The notes beneath the pieces are model-generated. The model saw only the letters and a list, made by a program, of their open reading frames with translations, had not been told where the DNA came from and made no database searches. A program made the translations under genes and the position numbers. From an uncultured Alphaproteobacteria bacterium (GTDB lineage: Bacteria > Pseudomonadota > Alphaproteobacteria > HIMB59), in contig CACIPV010000003.1 in assembly GCA_902588615.1 (NCBI GenBank), positions 34,912 to 98,911 of the forward strand: a stretch of DNA of 64,000 nucleotides, given 5' to 3'. This document shows, in pieces, positions 27,403-37,386 of this stretch; position 1 is the stretch's first letter; every line of letters starts with the position of its first letter.

Positions 27403-28268
27403 TATTTAAAAATCAAACTAGACAGTTTCTTTCGAGCTTCTGCAACATTTGGATCATTAAACCCTAATAAATCAAAGAATTCTAACATTTTTTTTTTTGC
27501 AGCACCATTATTCCAATTAGGATCCTGTGCAAATAATTCTAAAAGTTGATTAAATCCTTTTTTTGTTTCGTTAGCAGACAAATATTTTTCAGCTAAATTA
27601 TATCTTAAACTTTTGTCTTGAGGATTAATTTTAACTTCTTCAGCTAATTTTTCGAGTGAATTAGCGTCTTCATTATTTGAATTATCAAGTAGTTTTTTAA
27701 TTTTCAAAACTTCCTCATTGTTTAAAAGACTGTCATCAAATGAGTCAAACATTTCTTGTGCATCCTTATATCGTTTAAGTTGGATTAAACATCTCAATAG
27801 ACCTACTATAACCTTAACATTACTTGGATCCATACCCACAAGCTTTTCAAAACAAGCAAAAGACTGATCAAATTTTTGGTCTTTAAATAATTGCTCTGCT
27901 TCGTCTAACAATTTTGGGACTTCATTGCCTGGTGTTGCATCAATCATTTTATTGATCATTACTTCAACTTTACTCTCCGGTTGAGCGCCTTGGAATGCAT
28001 CCACTGGCTTTCCATCTACAAAACCATAAACAGTTGGAATAGATTGAATATTTAGTTGTGAAGCTATCCCTTGGTTTTCATCAACATTAATTTTAGCCAG
28101 AATTATCTTGCCATTTTTTTGATTGACTACTTTTTCTAAAGTAGGAGTCAACTGCTTGCAGGGACCACACCATGGTGCCCAAAAGTCAACAATAACAGGG
28201 ATAGTTTTAGACTTTTCGATAACTTCACTTACAAATTGATCTTCATTAATGTCAATTACATTACTCAT
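27402..28268 (-). CDS. cnoX: Thioredoxin-TPR chaperedoxin (CnoX/YbbN-like)
   Basis: 288 residues: an N-terminal thioredoxin domain (about 1-110) with the active site FWAPWCGPCKQL near residue 32 and cis-Pro in IQSIPTVYGF, then TPR-like helices to the end (FDQSFACFEKLVGMDPSNVKV, NPQDKSLRYNLAEKYLSAN). CnoX holds oxidised or unfolded proteins for GroEL and DnaK. Both Cys of CGPC are present, so it may also reduce disulfides, as reported for some alphaproteobacterial relatives but not the E. coli protein. Confidence 0.9.
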   Translation of the reverse strand: MSNVIDINEDQFVSEVIEKSKTIPVIVDFWAPWCGPCKQLTPTLEKVVNQKNGKIILAKINVDENQGIASQLNIQSIPTVYGFVDGKPVDAFQGAQPESKVEVMINKMIDATPGNEVPKLLDEAEQLFKDQKFDQSFACFEKLVGMDPSNVKVIVGLLRCLIQLKRYKDAQEMFDSFDDSLLNNEEVLKIKKLLDNSNNEDANSLEKLAEEVKINPQDKSLRYNLAEKYLSANETKKGFNQLLELFAQDPNWNNGAAKKKMLEFFDLLGFNDPNVAEARKKLSSLIFK

Positions 28269-28324
28269 GTATTAGAGATGGTATCAAATGATTTATTTAC
28301 AACAATAATAATTCTCCTTTTACC

Positions 28325-28353
28325 TTGATAGCCCTAAAAAGGAGGTTTATAAA
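28325..28353 (+). promoter_or_regulatory. Promoter of tRNA-Gly
   Basis: TTGATA at 28325-28330, a 17-base spacer and TATAAA at 28348-28353. Transcription would start near 28360, some 18 bases before the mature tRNA end. Both boxes are close to consensus with ideal spacing. Confidence 0.72.
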
Positions 28354-28377
28354 ATACTACGTTTAATAATTTAAAAC

Positions 28378-28452
28378 GCGGGCGTAGCTCAGGGGTAGAG
28401 CGCAACCTTGCCAAGGTTGAAGTCGAGGGTTCGAATCCCTTCGCCCGCTCCA
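28378..28452 (+). tRNA. tRNA-Gly (anticodon GCC)
   Basis: The acceptor arms GCGGGCG (28378-28384) and CGCCCGC (28442-28448) pair fully. The D arm has GCTC...GAGC, the anticodon loop is TTGCCAA on a CAACC/GGTTG-type stem, and the T arm is GAGGGTTCGAATCCCTT. CCA is encoded at 28450-28452. The anticodon GCC reads GGC and GGT glycine codons. It stands alone between cnoX and a LysE-family transporter. Confidence 0.97.
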
Positions 28453-28462
28453 AATCACAAAA

Positions 28463-29077
28463 TCAAATTAATAGCTCTATCAACATTAAAGCCCCAATAA
28501 TTATAAAAACACTACCTACAAATTTTTGTAATAAAACACTTTTATCTTTAATAAAATCTAAAGCGATGTTAGTTGTAACTAATAAAGTCAGGATCACATA
28601 CCAAATTGTATCGACCATGCTAGCTGTAAGTATTAAAATTGTATTAAAAATCATATCATTATCCACTGACATAAATTGTGAATAAATTGCAATAAACCAT
28701 ATAAATATTTTGGGATTTAATAAAGAAATGCTAAGACCTTGTAAAAAAGAAGTAAATCCACTTTTTATATCTTTATTATCAAATTCTAATTTATCATTAG
28801 CGATTATTAATCTTATTCCTAAATATACGAGAAAAATTATTGATAAAAATTTTATTACATTAAAAACAAAAAAGTTTGTTTTAATTATTAAAGCAATTCC
28901 AAGGACTGCAAAAAGAGCATATATACCTATACCAAATCCATGACCAATGGATGTTAAAATCCCATTTAATCTATTTTTAAAAATAGCATTGTTAATTACT
29001 ACTACCATACTTGGTCCAGGCGACATGGCACCTAATAGGCAAACTGCAAAAATCTTTAAAAAAATTAATAAAGACAT
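28463..29077 (-). CDS. LysE/RhtB-family amino acid exporter
   Basis: 204 residues with about six membrane segments. The signature is near the N-terminus: LLGAMSPGPSMVVVINNAIF (conserved Pro-Gly-Pro), with a second block FLVYLGIRLIIAND near 80 and GLSISLLNPKIFIWFIAIY near 118. The family exports amino acids such as homoserine or lysine; the substrate cannot be told. It overlaps the HAD gene by one base. Confidence 0.88.
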   Translation of the reverse strand: MSLLIFLKIFAVCLLGAMSPGPSMVVVINNAIFKNRLNGILTSIGHGFGIGIYALFAVLGIALIIKTNFFVFNVIKFLSIIFLVYLGIRLIIANDKLEFDNKDIKSGFTSFLQGLSISLLNPKIFIWFIAIYSQFMSVDNDMIFNTILILTASMVDTIWYVILTLLVTTNIALDFIKDKSVLLQKFVGSVFIIIGALMLIELLI

Positions 29078-29637
29078 TAAGTTTTTTTAAAATCTTCTTT
29101 AACTTCTATTTTAGTTAGTTTGGATGTATTAATAATTTTTTTGAGACTAACGGAGACATTTGTATAAATAATCTTTTTACAGTACTCCCAGATTGGTAAG
29201 TCCTTCTTACTATTACCAAAATAATCAAATTCTATTATATTTAGTTTTTCATTAATAAATTTGACTTTATTTTTTCCTACCATATTAAAATTATTTTTTG
29301 TGCCAAAAGACTCAAAAAATATTTTCAGGTGTTGATCAATTTGATCAACTAAAATTTGATGACTTCCAGATATTAAGTAAACGACCCTATGTCTATTTTT
29401 TACTTCTCTTATATAATTTAAAGCACTTTTATTAAATGTAAGTTCTTTAATCGGGACATCAAAATTCTTGGAAATTTTCTCTTTTAAATAAGGTTTACCC
29501 TTAAGAATAAATATAAATAAATATAAAATTAATTTTAGCGGGCTATTCTTTAGAAAATTAATGAATGCAAGATTAGACAGATCTTCTCTTATTAAAGTTC
29601 CATCTAAATCTACAAATAAGATTTTATTTTCATCCAT
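29077..29637 (-). CDS. HAD-superfamily hydrolase
   Basis: 186 residues. Motif I is FVDLDGTLIREDL at 8-20 (nucleophile Asp), motif II VVYLISGSHQ near 92, a Lys follows, and motif IV is the acidic FDYFGNSKKDLPIWE near 138. The sequence resembles the HAD half of HAD-UbiA fusion proteins that accompany polyprenyl transferases, but no UbiA domain follows. Substrate unknown. It overlaps the small upstream gene by 8 bases and abuts the LysE gene. Confidence 0.8.
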   Translation of the reverse strand: MDENKILFVDLDGTLIREDLSNLAFINFLKNSPLKLILYLFIFILKGKPYLKEKISKNFDVPIKELTFNKSALNYIREVKNRHRVVYLISGSHQILVDQIDQHLKIFFESFGTKNNFNMVGKNKVKFINEKLNIIEFDYFGNSKKDLPIWEYCKKIIYTNVSVSLKKIINTSKLTKIEVKEDFKKT

Positions 29638-29938
29638 TTTTTTTAAAAAAAGATACTTTAATTGTTATTAAATCTCCATCCACCTTTTCTTTAATTGAAC
29701 CTATACAGTCTGCTTTAATTTTTATACTCTTTCGAAATATGTTTTCATAAATAAGATGCTTTGCATTTTGTATTTCTTTATCTTTAAATTTCTTTCTACC
29801 TCTTTTTTCTTCTGGGAATTCTCTAAAAAACCTTTCCAAAAGCTCGATAGAGTATTTCTTTTTAAATTCAACATTTTGATACCTCTTCATCTCTTTGTAG
29901 TATTTTTTCGGGGGATTGTTTTTGAATATTTCGATCAA
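29630..29938 (-). CDS. Small basic protein of unknown function
   Basis: 102 residues from a TTG start. It is rich in Lys, Arg, Glu and Phe (YYKEMKRYQNVEFKKKYSIELLERFFREF), with a beta-like end DLITIKVSFFKKNG. No motif recognised. It overlaps purH by 4 bases and the HAD gene by 8, which argues that it is a real translated gene within the operon. Confidence 0.6.
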   Translation of the reverse strand: MIEIFKNNPPKKYYKEMKRYQNVEFKKKYSIELLERFFREFPEEKRGRKKFKDKEIQNAKHLIYENIFRKSIKIKADCIGSIKEKVDGDLITIKVSFFKKNG

Positions 29939-31404
29939 TGTTTAAAATGACGATCGCTTAATTTAAAAAAATTCAACTTATTTTTTTTTACAAATTTTTC
30001 AATGATAGGATCATTTTTAGACCCCATAGGCGCATAAATATCAATTTTTAATTTCTGCTTTTTAATCAACTCCAAAGAGTCCGTAAAAGGAAAAAATGCA
30101 TCAGAAAATAAAAATAATTTGTTATTTCTTTTTTTCTTCTGTTTTAAATTAAATTTGTATAAACAATTTTCAAGAGAGTCTATTCTTGAAGTTTGGCCAC
30201 CAGATTGTGATACTAAACTAGTTTGATCAAATATTGCAATAGCATTCGATTTAACTGCTTTTATAACATTAGAAAAAAAATTTATTTTTTCTTCATTTAA
30301 TCTATTCACGCCATATACTTTCTTAATAGTGGATTTTTTATTATTAGCTTGTTGAATAAGCATACCAGCAAAAATAGATCTTTGTTCTATTTTAACTTTA
30401 TATTTTTTAACTTTAAGTACTCTTAAATTAACTTTTTTCTCTAAAATTTTTAAAGCTTCACTATCAAAACCTGGTGCTGCGACAACTTCATAAAAATTTC
30501 TTAGCAAATTTTTTGCTGTGAGGCTCGTGACTTTCTTGTTGAATGCTACAACTCCACCAAAAGCACTTATTGGATCACCGCCTAGTGCATTTGTGTAACT
30601 TTTAATTTGACTAGTTTCTATTGAAGCACCGCACGGTATATTGTGTTTGATTATAGTACAAATATGTTTATTTGAGTTTGTCAAATAAGCTATTGTTAGT
30701 GCCGCATCTAAATCTAATAAGTTATTGTAGCTGAGTGCTTTTTCACCGCTCAATTGTTTGAACATATTATTATTAATGAAAGCAGTTGCTTTCTGTTGGG
30801 GATTTTCTCCATATCTAAGTGAATATTCTTTATCATTAGTTCCCTCAAACCATTTGGTTATTGATATGTCATATTTTGTAATGTGTTTCATAGCTTTAAT
30901 TGCATATTTTTTTTTGGCTGAAACAGTATCAGGAAACCTATTTATAAAATTTGGATAATCCAAAGGATCTACAAGTATTGTGGAATTTAAGTAGTTTTTT
31001 GCTGCTGCTCTAATAAGGCTATGACCACCAATGTCAATCATTTCGATTATTTCATCAGTTTTCCTATTATCTTTTACAGCTTTTTCAAATGGATAGAGAT
31101 TAACAATTATTAAATCAAAATTAATGATTTTTTCTTTTTTAAGCTCCCCTTGATGATCTTGGGTATTCGTAGCAAGAATTCCTCCAAAAATTTTAGGATG
31201 AAGTGTTTTTACCCTACCTGATAATATTTCTTTTTGTCCAGTATATTTTGATATTTCGACATGCGGCACCTTTATTTTTTTAAGATATTTGGAAGAGCCA
31301 CCTGTTGAATAAATAGTATATTTCTTTTTAATTAAAAATTTTGAGATCAAATCAAGATTTGATTTATCAAAAACTGAAACAAGAGCATTTTTATTTTTTT
31401 TCAT
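29935..31404 (-). CDS. purH: Bifunctional AICAR formyltransferase / IMP cyclohydrolase
   Basis: Final two steps of IMP synthesis. The N-terminal MGS-like cyclohydrolase has ALVSVFDKSNL, YSTGGSSKYL near 33 and EILSGRVKTLHPKIFGGIL near 59. The transformylase part has RYGENPQQKATAF near 196, IKHNIPCGAS near 248 (catalytic Lys-His) and GGDPISAFGGVVAFN near 275. The C-terminal SDAFFPFTDSLELI and PMGSKNDPIIEKF are recognisable though the end is trimmed; 489 residues against about 520 usual. Directly downstream of rpe. Confidence 0.95.
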   Translation of the reverse strand: MKKNKNALVSVFDKSNLDLISKFLIKKKYTIYSTGGSSKYLKKIKVPHVEISKYTGQKEILSGRVKTLHPKIFGGILATNTQDHQGELKKEKIINFDLIIVNLYPFEKAVKDNRKTDEIIEMIDIGGHSLIRAAAKNYLNSTILVDPLDYPNFINRFPDTVSAKKKYAIKAMKHITKYDISITKWFEGTNDKEYSLRYGENPQQKATAFINNNMFKQLSGEKALSYNNLLDLDAALTIAYLTNSNKHICTIIKHNIPCGASIETSQIKSYTNALGGDPISAFGGVVAFNKKVTSLTAKNLLRNFYEVVAAPGFDSEALKILEKKVNLRVLKVKKYKVKIEQRSIFAGMLIQQANNKKSTIKKVYGVNRLNEEKINFFSNVIKAVKSNAIAIFDQTSLVSQSGGQTSRIDSLENCLYKFNLKQKKKRNNKLFLFSDAFFPFTDSLELIKKQKLKIDIYAPMGSKNDPIIEKFVKKNKLNFFKLSDRHFKH

Positions 31405-32060
31405 CAGTTAAAAAAGTCATTAAGTTTATTTGTCGCTATAGTCAAGCTGCTTTGCTTAAACAAAAAAGAACCCGCAACAAGTATATTTGCTCCTGCATCT
31501 ACACAAAGCTTTCCCGTCTCATAATTGACCCCACCGTCAATTTCAATATCAACGTTTAAATTATTTTTCTTGATATAATGAGATATATTTTTAATTTTTT
31601 CTATTTGGTCAGTTAAAAATGACTGCCCTCCAAAACCAGGCTCTACTGTCATAATTATAACTTGATCAACAGAATGTAAATACTCCTTAATCTTTTCCCA
31701 TGAAGTTTTAGGTTTTATAGCTATCCCTGCTTTAATTTTTTCTTGTTTAATTCTATCTATAATATCATTTATGTTTTCATCAATTTCATAATGAAAGGTT
31801 ATTATATCTGAGCCCGCCTTTATATAATCGTCTAAAAATTTACCTACTCTATGAATCATTAAATGTACATCAAATATTTTTTTTGTTTTCAAACGTAAAT
31901 CTGAAATAAACTGTGGACCAAAAGTTAAATTAGGAACAAAATCACCATCCATAACATCAAAATGAATGTACTCTGCATTCGATACATCAAGTTCAGAAAT
32001 TGTTTTTTCCATATTTGAAAATGACCCACCTAAAATTGATGGCGATATTGTTGTTTTCAT
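31404..32060 (-). CDS. rpe: Ribulose-phosphate 3-epimerase
   Basis: Interconverts ribulose-5-phosphate and xylulose-5-phosphate. Motifs are ISPSILGGSFSNM at 5-17, YIHFDVMDGDFVPNLTFGP near 32 (metal His and catalytic Asp), VHLMIHR near 65, MTVEPGFGGQSF near 137 and IEIDGGVN near 172 (second catalytic Asp). Length 218 is normal. It lies between rsmB-like and purH with one-base junctions, as in many alphaproteobacteria. Confidence 0.95.
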   Translation of the reverse strand: MKTTISPSILGGSFSNMEKTISELDVSNAEYIHFDVMDGDFVPNLTFGPQFISDLRLKTKKIFDVHLMIHRVGKFLDDYIKAGSDIITFHYEIDENINDIIDRIKQEKIKAGIAIKPKTSWEKIKEYLHSVDQVIIMTVEPGFGGQSFLTDQIEKIKNISHYIKKNNLNVDIEIDGGVNYETGKLCVDAGANILVAGSFLFKQSSLTIATNKLNDFFN

Positions 32061-33121
32061 TATATTTTTTCCAAGACAGAAACAAAAAAGATATCTGATC
32101 CTCCAAGCTCTTTAAAGCTTAACGGGTTAATAAAATATCCACTCTGTCTCTTAATCATTTTATGTGAATTGATTTTGTGCAATTTAATATTTTTATGTTT
32201 TTGCATGATTTTATCAATAACTTCGATTGTCTCAAAAGGATGAAATGAGCAAACAATATAGACTAAAAAACCTTTTTTATTGAGTATTTTTAATGATTTT
32301 TCTATCATCTGAATCTGGATTTTTTGATGCCTTTTAATTTTAGATTGGTCAATTTTAAGAATTACATCCGGATTTCTTCTAAATGTACCTAACGCACTGC
32401 AAGGAGCATCTAACAAAATTGAATTATATTTCCGAGTAAATTGTGCTTTTAAAAAATCTACTTTTTGAATATTTATGTTAACATTTAATCTATCCAGATT
32501 TTCTTTAAATTTATTTATCTGACTTTGAGAACTATCAATGGCAATAACATTATAGTCAAATGAATTTAACAATATACTTTTACCACCTGGTGCAGCACAT
32601 ACATCAATTAAAGTTTTGTCTTTAAAAAATTTACGCACAGAGTAAATCACTTCAAAATTACCAATATCTTGAACAAAGCACTCCTTCATAATTTTTTTTT
32701 CTAAAATAAATATTCTTTTCTTATAAATAGCTTTTTGATTATCAATTAAACTAATTTGATAATTCTTAGGCTTTGTAAATATAGTGGAATAGATATAATT
32801 CCTAATTGAGTTACTTGAAAATATTTTATCAAGTACTCTTTTAAAATTGGGATAAATAAATTTTCCATATTGAATTTTATTTTTATTTCGAAGAATATTT
32901 CTTAGAACTGCGTTTACTAGCTTTTCTTTTTTTAAATTTTTTCCCTCTTGTACAGCATCATTAACAATTGCATATTGTGGTTTATTTGAGAAATACAATA
33001 ATGTTAAAGATATTTTTAGTAGCGTTAAAATATTTTTTGGTGTTTTGTCATGGACATAATTTAAAAGAATTTTGTTATTATTTTCATAATTTCTGTAATA
33101 CTCTTGTATTACTAAAAACAA
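32060..33121 (-). CDS. rsmB: RsmB-like 16S rRNA (cytosine-5) methyltransferase
   Basis: SAM-dependent enzyme of the RsmB/NOL1/Sun family. The SAM motif is DVCAAPGGKSILL near residue 168, the motif with a catalytic Cys is LLDAPCSALGTFRRNPDV near 235, and the second Cys motif is VYIVCSFHPFE near 287. N-terminal NusB-like helices precede. From the TTG at 33121 that NusB part is short, but the same frame stays open upstream to a TAG at 33245 and encodes a plausible NusB start (KKIEQGSSIDHVVSQF). No ATG, GTG or TTG occurs there, so either the domain is trimmed or an ATT/ATC start is used. Confidence 0.82.
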   Translation of the reverse strand: MFLVIQEYYRNYENNNKILLNYVHDKTPKNILTLLKISLTLLYFSNKPQYAIVNDAVQEGKNLKKEKLVNAVLRNILRNKNKIQYGKFIYPNFKRVLDKIFSSNSIRNYIYSTIFTKPKNYQISLIDNQKAIYKKRIFILEKKIMKECFVQDIGNFEVIYSVRKFFKDKTLIDVCAAPGGKSILLNSFDYNVIAIDSSQSQINKFKENLDRLNVNINIQKVDFLKAQFTRKYNSILLDAPCSALGTFRRNPDVILKIDQSKIKRHQKIQIQMIEKSLKILNKKGFLVYIVCSFHPFETIEVIDKIMQKHKNIKLHKINSHKMIKRQSGYFINPLSFKELGGSDIFFVSVLEKI

Positions 33122-33224
33122 AAAATTTCTTTTTACTTTTGGAAACTGACTTACGACATGATCGATACTACTTCCCTGCTCAATTTTTTTAATTGAGATA
33201 AATAAGTTTGTGATATCAGTTGGT

Positions 33225-35141
33225 TTAGATATATTTAGACCCGTCTATTAATGATTGGACAACATTAGGGTCTGCCAATGTTGATGTGTCGCCGAGTTCT
33301 TCTTCTTCTTTTGATGCTATCTTTCGTAAGATCCTTCTCATTATTTTGCCAGATCTTGTCTTTGGAAGCCCTGGTGAGAATTGCAACTTATCAGGTGTCG
33401 CTATCGGACCTATTTTTGTCCTTATCCATTGCACGAGTTCCTTTTTTAAATCCTCGCTAACCTCAACTCCAGTATTTGTAGTAACATAAGCATAAATACC
33501 TTGGCCTTTTATATCGTGGGGGTAGCCTACTACTGCCGCTTCAGAAACTAATTCGTGTTCAACAAATGCACTTTCAATCTCAGCTGTTCCAAGTAAGTGA
33601 CCAGATACATTTATACAATCATCCACTCTGCCTGTGATCCAATAAAAGCCATCTTTATCTCTACGACAGCCGTCTCCGGTAAAATATTTTCCTTTAAATT
33701 GACTAAAATAAGTATCAATAAAACGCTGGTGATCGCCATAAACTGTTCTCATTTGACCTGGCCAACTATCTAGCATGCAAAGCTTTCCTTCACATTCTCC
33801 CTCTAATATATTTCCATTATCATCAACAATTGCTGCTTCAATTCCAAAATATGGTTGGGTTGCACTTCCGGGCTTAAGTTTTGAGATACCGGGTATTGGA
33901 GAAATTAAATGTCCACCTGTTTCTGTTTGCCACCAAGTGTCAATAACAGGACATTTGTTTTTACCAACTATCGACGAATACCAATTCCAAGCTTCTGGAT
34001 TAATTGGTTCACCAACTGTTCCTAAAATTCTCAAAGAACTTAAATCACACTTTTCAATATAAGAGTTTCCCTCTTTCATTAAAGATCTCAATACTGTTGG
34101 CGCTGTGTAGAAAATATTAACTTTATATTTATCGCAAACCTCCCAGAAACGAGAAAAATCTGGATAGTTTGGAACACCTTCGAACAATAATGTTTTACCA
34201 CCGTTTGCAAGTGGACCATAAACTGAATAAGAGTGTCCTGTAATCCATCCAGCATCAGCAGTACACCAATAAATATCACCTGGATGATAGTCAAAAGAAT
34301 ACTTATGCGTAAATGAGGCATAAACTAAATATCCTCCAGTAGTATGAAGAACTCCTTTTGGCTTACCTGTAGAACCAGATGTATATAAAATGAAAAGAGG
34401 ATCTTCTGCATTCATTGACACACATTGACATTGATCACCAACTTCTTTAACTAGTTCATCATAATAAAAATTATTATCTTTATGTAATTTGTCTTGAGTA
34501 TTTGTGTATCTAATAACAAGAGTTTTTATAGAACTATCACAACTCTCTAAAGCTGTATTAATATATTTTTTAAGCGGAATTATTTTTCCACCTCGAACAC
34601 CTTCATCTGCAGTAATTACATATTGAGATTTACAATCTTTGATACGTCCTGCAATTGACTCCGGGGCGAAGCCTCCAAAGATTACTGAATGTATTGCACC
34701 TATTCTTGCACAAGCCAACATAGCGAATGCAACTTCCGGAATCATAGTTAAATAAATTGTTACAACATCACCTTTTTGCACGCCAAGTTTCTTTAAAACA
34801 TTTGCAAATTTACTTACTTCTGATTTCAGTTCTTTATAAGTGTAAGTTTTATTTTTACTAGTATCATCTCCCTCCCAAATAACTGCTATTTCATTTGGTT
34901 GTGTTTCCGCATGTCTATCAACACAGTTATAACAAACGTTTAATTCACCGTCCTCAAACCATTTTATAGATACGTCACCATCGTAGTTGGTGTTTTTAAC
35001 TTTAGTGAAATCTTTAGTCCAGGTCAGTTGAGATTTTGCTACTTTAGACCAAAATTGCTCTTTATTACTAAAAGACTCTGCATACATCTCTTTATATTGT
35101 TCTTTTGATAGCAGTGGATTAGATAATTTAAATTCTCTCAT
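33225..35141 (-). CDS. acs: Acetyl-CoA synthetase
   Basis: Activates acetate with ATP and CoA. The N-terminal [10 protein letters not shown] region, the AMP-binding loop [21 protein letters not shown] near 262, [15 protein letters not shown] near 405 and the acetylatable catalytic lysine in [18 protein letters not shown] near 605 mark an ACS rather than another acyl-CoA ligase. Length 638 is typical. It overlaps the EVE-domain gene by 14 bases. Confidence 0.96.
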   Translation of the reverse strand: MREFKLSNPLLSKEQYKEMYAESFSNKEQFWSKVAKSQLTWTKDFTKVKNTNYDGDVSIKWFEDGELNVCYNCVDRHAETQPNEIAVIWEGDDTSKNKTYTYKELKSEVSKFANVLKKLGVQKGDVVTIYLTMIPEVAFAMLACARIGAIHSVIFGGFAPESIAGRIKDCKSQYVITADEGVRGGKIIPLKKYINTALESCDSSIKTLVIRYTNTQDKLHKDNNFYYDELVKEVGDQCQCVSMNAEDPLFILYTSGSTGKPKGVLHTTGGYLVYASFTHKYSFDYHPGDIYWCTADAGWITGHSYSVYGPLANGGKTLLFEGVPNYPDFSRFWEVCDKYKVNIFYTAPTVLRSLMKEGNSYIEKCDLSSLRILGTVGEPINPEAWNWYSSIVGKNKCPVIDTWWQTETGGHLISPIPGISKLKPGSATQPYFGIEAAIVDDNGNILEGECEGKLCMLDSWPGQMRTVYGDHQRFIDTYFSQFKGKYFTGDGCRRDKDGFYWITGRVDDCINVSGHLLGTAEIESAFVEHELVSEAAVVGYPHDIKGQGIYAYVTTNTGVEVSEDLKKELVQWIRTKIGPIATPDKLQFSPGLPKTRSGKIMRRILRKIASKEEEELGDTSTLADPNVVQSLIDGSKYI

Positions 35142-35556
35142 TTTTTTCGCTAATTTTAATTAATTTCTTCCATTGCTTCAATGTTACAGGCATCACACTT
35201 AATCTGGCTTGTTTCACAAGCGGAAAATCTTTGAAAAATGGGTCTGCTTTTATTTCTGATAAGTAAACTTCATTTAGATCTTTTACGTAGGTTACGTCAA
35301 CCATTCCAAATATTCCTTTTTTATCTGTGTGATCTGGATAATATTCTTTTGTAACTCTGACTATTCCCTTAATGGCTTTTTCTGTTACTGAGTGATAAAA
35401 CAGACATTCATCTCCCTTTCTCATCTTTTTCATATTATTTGCTGCCTGATAATTTCTAACACCGTCCCAATGTTCAGTTTTTTTCTTTTTTTGTTGATCC
35501 CATGACCAAGAACTAGGCTCTGATTTTAAAAGCCAATAATTTTTAGAACTGCTCAT
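35128..35556 (-). CDS. EVE-domain protein
   Basis: 142 residues forming one EVE (PUA-like) domain: [16 protein letters not shown] at the start, [16 protein letters not shown] near 28, GDECLFYHS near 46 and ARLSVMPVT near the end. EVE domains bind modified bases in RNA or DNA. The family is often beside tsaD or acs in alphaproteobacteria; the exact substrate here is unknown. Overlaps tsaD by 14 bases. Confidence 0.9.
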   Translation of the reverse strand: MSSSKNYWLLKSEPSSWSWDQQKKKKTEHWDGVRNYQAANNMKKMRKGDECLFYHSVTEKAIKGIVRVTKEYYPDHTDKKGIFGMVDVTYVKDLNEVYLSEIKADPFFKDFPLVKQARLSVMPVTLKQWKKLIKISEKNERI

Positions 35557-36559
35557 GTATTAATATATTAGGTGATGGTCTAACATTGTAATTATTTAAC
35601 TTGGTTTTTCTGGTTTTCATATATTCGATAGCGTTCCAACCAATCATTGCAGCGTTGTCGGTACATAAAGATAAAGGTACTTGATGAAAATTAAGTTTCT
35701 TTGTTGAAATAAGTTTTTGAAGTTCAGTATTTAAATATTTATTTGCCGCTACCCCACCACAAATAGAAAAATCATTAATTTTAATATTTTCTTTTTGCAA
35801 GAGCTTAATACCATTTAATATTTTAATTTCTAACACTTTAGATACAGTATGTTGAAATGAAGCAGAAAAGTCTCTCAGAAATGATTTTGTTTTTTTATTA
35901 TTTTTGATGGTATTTAGCGCTGCTGTCTTTAAACCTGAAAAAGAAAAATCACAATTATTTTTCTTCATTAAAGGCATTGGGAGTTTAAACTTCTCAATAT
36001 TGCCACCTAATGCTAAGTGTTCTAATTCTGGCCCACCAGGGTACCTCAACCCCAACCCTTTAGCCACTTTATCAAAACACTCACCCGCAGAGTCATCAAT
36101 CGTTGATCCAAGAGTCATAAAACTTTTTGAATTTTTAACTAATACTAATGCAGTATTTCCTCCAGAGACTAGTAGACATAAATATGGAAATTTAATTTCG
36201 GATACAAGTCGGGGCGATAATAAATGCGCTTGCAAATGATTAATGGGAACAAGTTTAATGTTTTTAGATATTGACAAACCTTTTGCAAAAGATGATCCCA
36301 CAATTAATCCACCAATGAGCCCAGGTCCAAATGTTGCAGCTATTGCTGAAATTTTCGAAAAATTAATTTTTTTAATTGATTTACCTAATATATCTAAAAT
36401 TTCTAAATGCTGTCGTGCTGCCATTTCGGGTATGACACCTCCAAGATCTTTATGAAATTTTCTATGATTAATTGTCTCAAGAAACTCAACACTTTTATCA
36501 TCATTTACAATGGCTATAGATGTATCATCACAAGAACTTTCTATTGCTAAAACTTTCAT
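35543..36559 (-). CDS. tsaD: tRNA threonylcarbamoyl transferase TsaD
   Basis: Transfers threonylcarbamoyl to A37 of ANN-decoding tRNAs, with TsaB and TsaE. The start VLAIESSCDDTSIAIV, GGVIPEMAARQHLEIL near 40, the metal-binding INHLQAHLLS near 107, LVSGGNTALVLV near 128, the block DSAGECFDKVAKGLGLRYPGGP near 155 and CTDNAAMIGW near 290 are all present. Length 338 is normal. Confidence 0.96.
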   Translation of the reverse strand: MKVLAIESSCDDTSIAIVNDDKSVEFLETINHRKFHKDLGGVIPEMAARQHLEILDILGKSIKKINFSKISAIAATFGPGLIGGLIVGSSFAKGLSISKNIKLVPINHLQAHLLSPRLVSEIKFPYLCLLVSGGNTALVLVKNSKSFMTLGSTIDDSAGECFDKVAKGLGLRYPGGPELEHLALGGNIEKFKLPMPLMKKNNCDFSFSGLKTAALNTIKNNKKTKSFLRDFSASFQHTVSKVLEIKILNGIKLLQKENIKINDFSICGGVAANKYLNTELQKLISTKKLNFHQVPLSLCTDNAAMIGWNAIEYMKTRKTKLNNYNVRPSPNILIHEQF

Positions 36560-36588
36560 TATTATAAAAAAATATAGATTCTTATTGA

Positions 36589-37386
36589 ATGTCTGAAAAT
36601 AAAAAAAATGACAGTAAAAAAAGTTTTCTACAACGAAATCTTTTCCTCATAGTAATATTTTTAATCATTATAACTGTAGCAGGAGGTTACTTGTATCGAA
36701 ATAACCTTTTAATATTTGATGAGGCTCATTTCAGTAAATTAAATCAAGAAACTCAATCACCAAATGTTCAAAAAGAGATAGCTCCTGTTAATAATTTAAA
36801 CAACAAAGAACTGGAAGATAAAGTAGATCGTCTTGAGTCTCTTATACTAGAGTTAGCAAAAAATGTTCAAGAAATACCTCAAAATACCATTGTTCAGCCA
36901 GTGCCAGAGCCACAACAAATTACTTTATCCAATGATGAGGCATATGAATTAATTCTATCCATAAATCAGATTATAGTTAACATTGATCAGCAACAAATTC
37001 GAAATAAAAATATTCAAAAACTTCAAAATCAATATTTATTTTTTAATGAAGAAAAATTTAAAGAACTACTCACTATTCCAGATTATACATATTCATTACA
37101 GCAATTACAGATTAATGAAAATAAATATGTACAAAATATGTTTATGAAACAAAATAATTTTCAATGGCTTAAAAGAATTATTGAAAATATATTTGAAATT
37201 CAAATAACAAAAAATTCACTAGAACCCTTACCATCATTTATTAATGCGATGTACAATCGACAATATACAAAGGCAATAATTGAATACGAGAAATTAAATC
37301 CTAATCAAAAAATATTTTTTAAAACTTCTTATGAATTAGCCCAAATTTATAATGATAACCAAATTTTTCTAGAGAATATGATTTAA
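36589..37386 (+). CDS. Mitofilin/Mic60-like membrane protein
   Basis: 265 residues: a basic N-terminus, one membrane segment (about 16-38, NLFLIVIFLIIITVAGGYLY), a Pro/Gln-rich and coiled-coil region (ELEDKVDRLESLILELAKNVQE) and a helical C-terminus (LPSFINAMYNRQYTKAIIEYEKL). Alphaproteobacterial Mic60 homologues (COG4223 type) have this plan and are encoded just before hemY and near tsaD and heme genes, as here. It is short for the family. In relatives they shape intracytoplasmic membranes; that role is inferred from context. Confidence 0.6.
   Translation: MSENKKNDSKKSFLQRNLFLIVIFLIIITVAGGYLYRNNLLIFDEAHFSKLNQETQSPNVQKEIAPVNNLNNKELEDKVDRLESLILELAKNVQEIPQNTIVQPVPEPQQITLSNDEAYELILSINQIIVNIDQQQIRNKNIQKLQNQYLFFNEEKFKELLTIPDYTYSLQQLQINENKYVQNMFMKQNNFQWLKRIIENIFEIQITKNSLEPLPSFINAMYNRQYTKAIIEYEKLNPNQKIFFKTSYELAQIYNDNQIFLENMI

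Noticed and set aside
28341..28345. GGAGG resembling a strong ribosome binding site
   Set aside because: No open frame follows; it lies in the spacer of the tRNA-Gly promoter.
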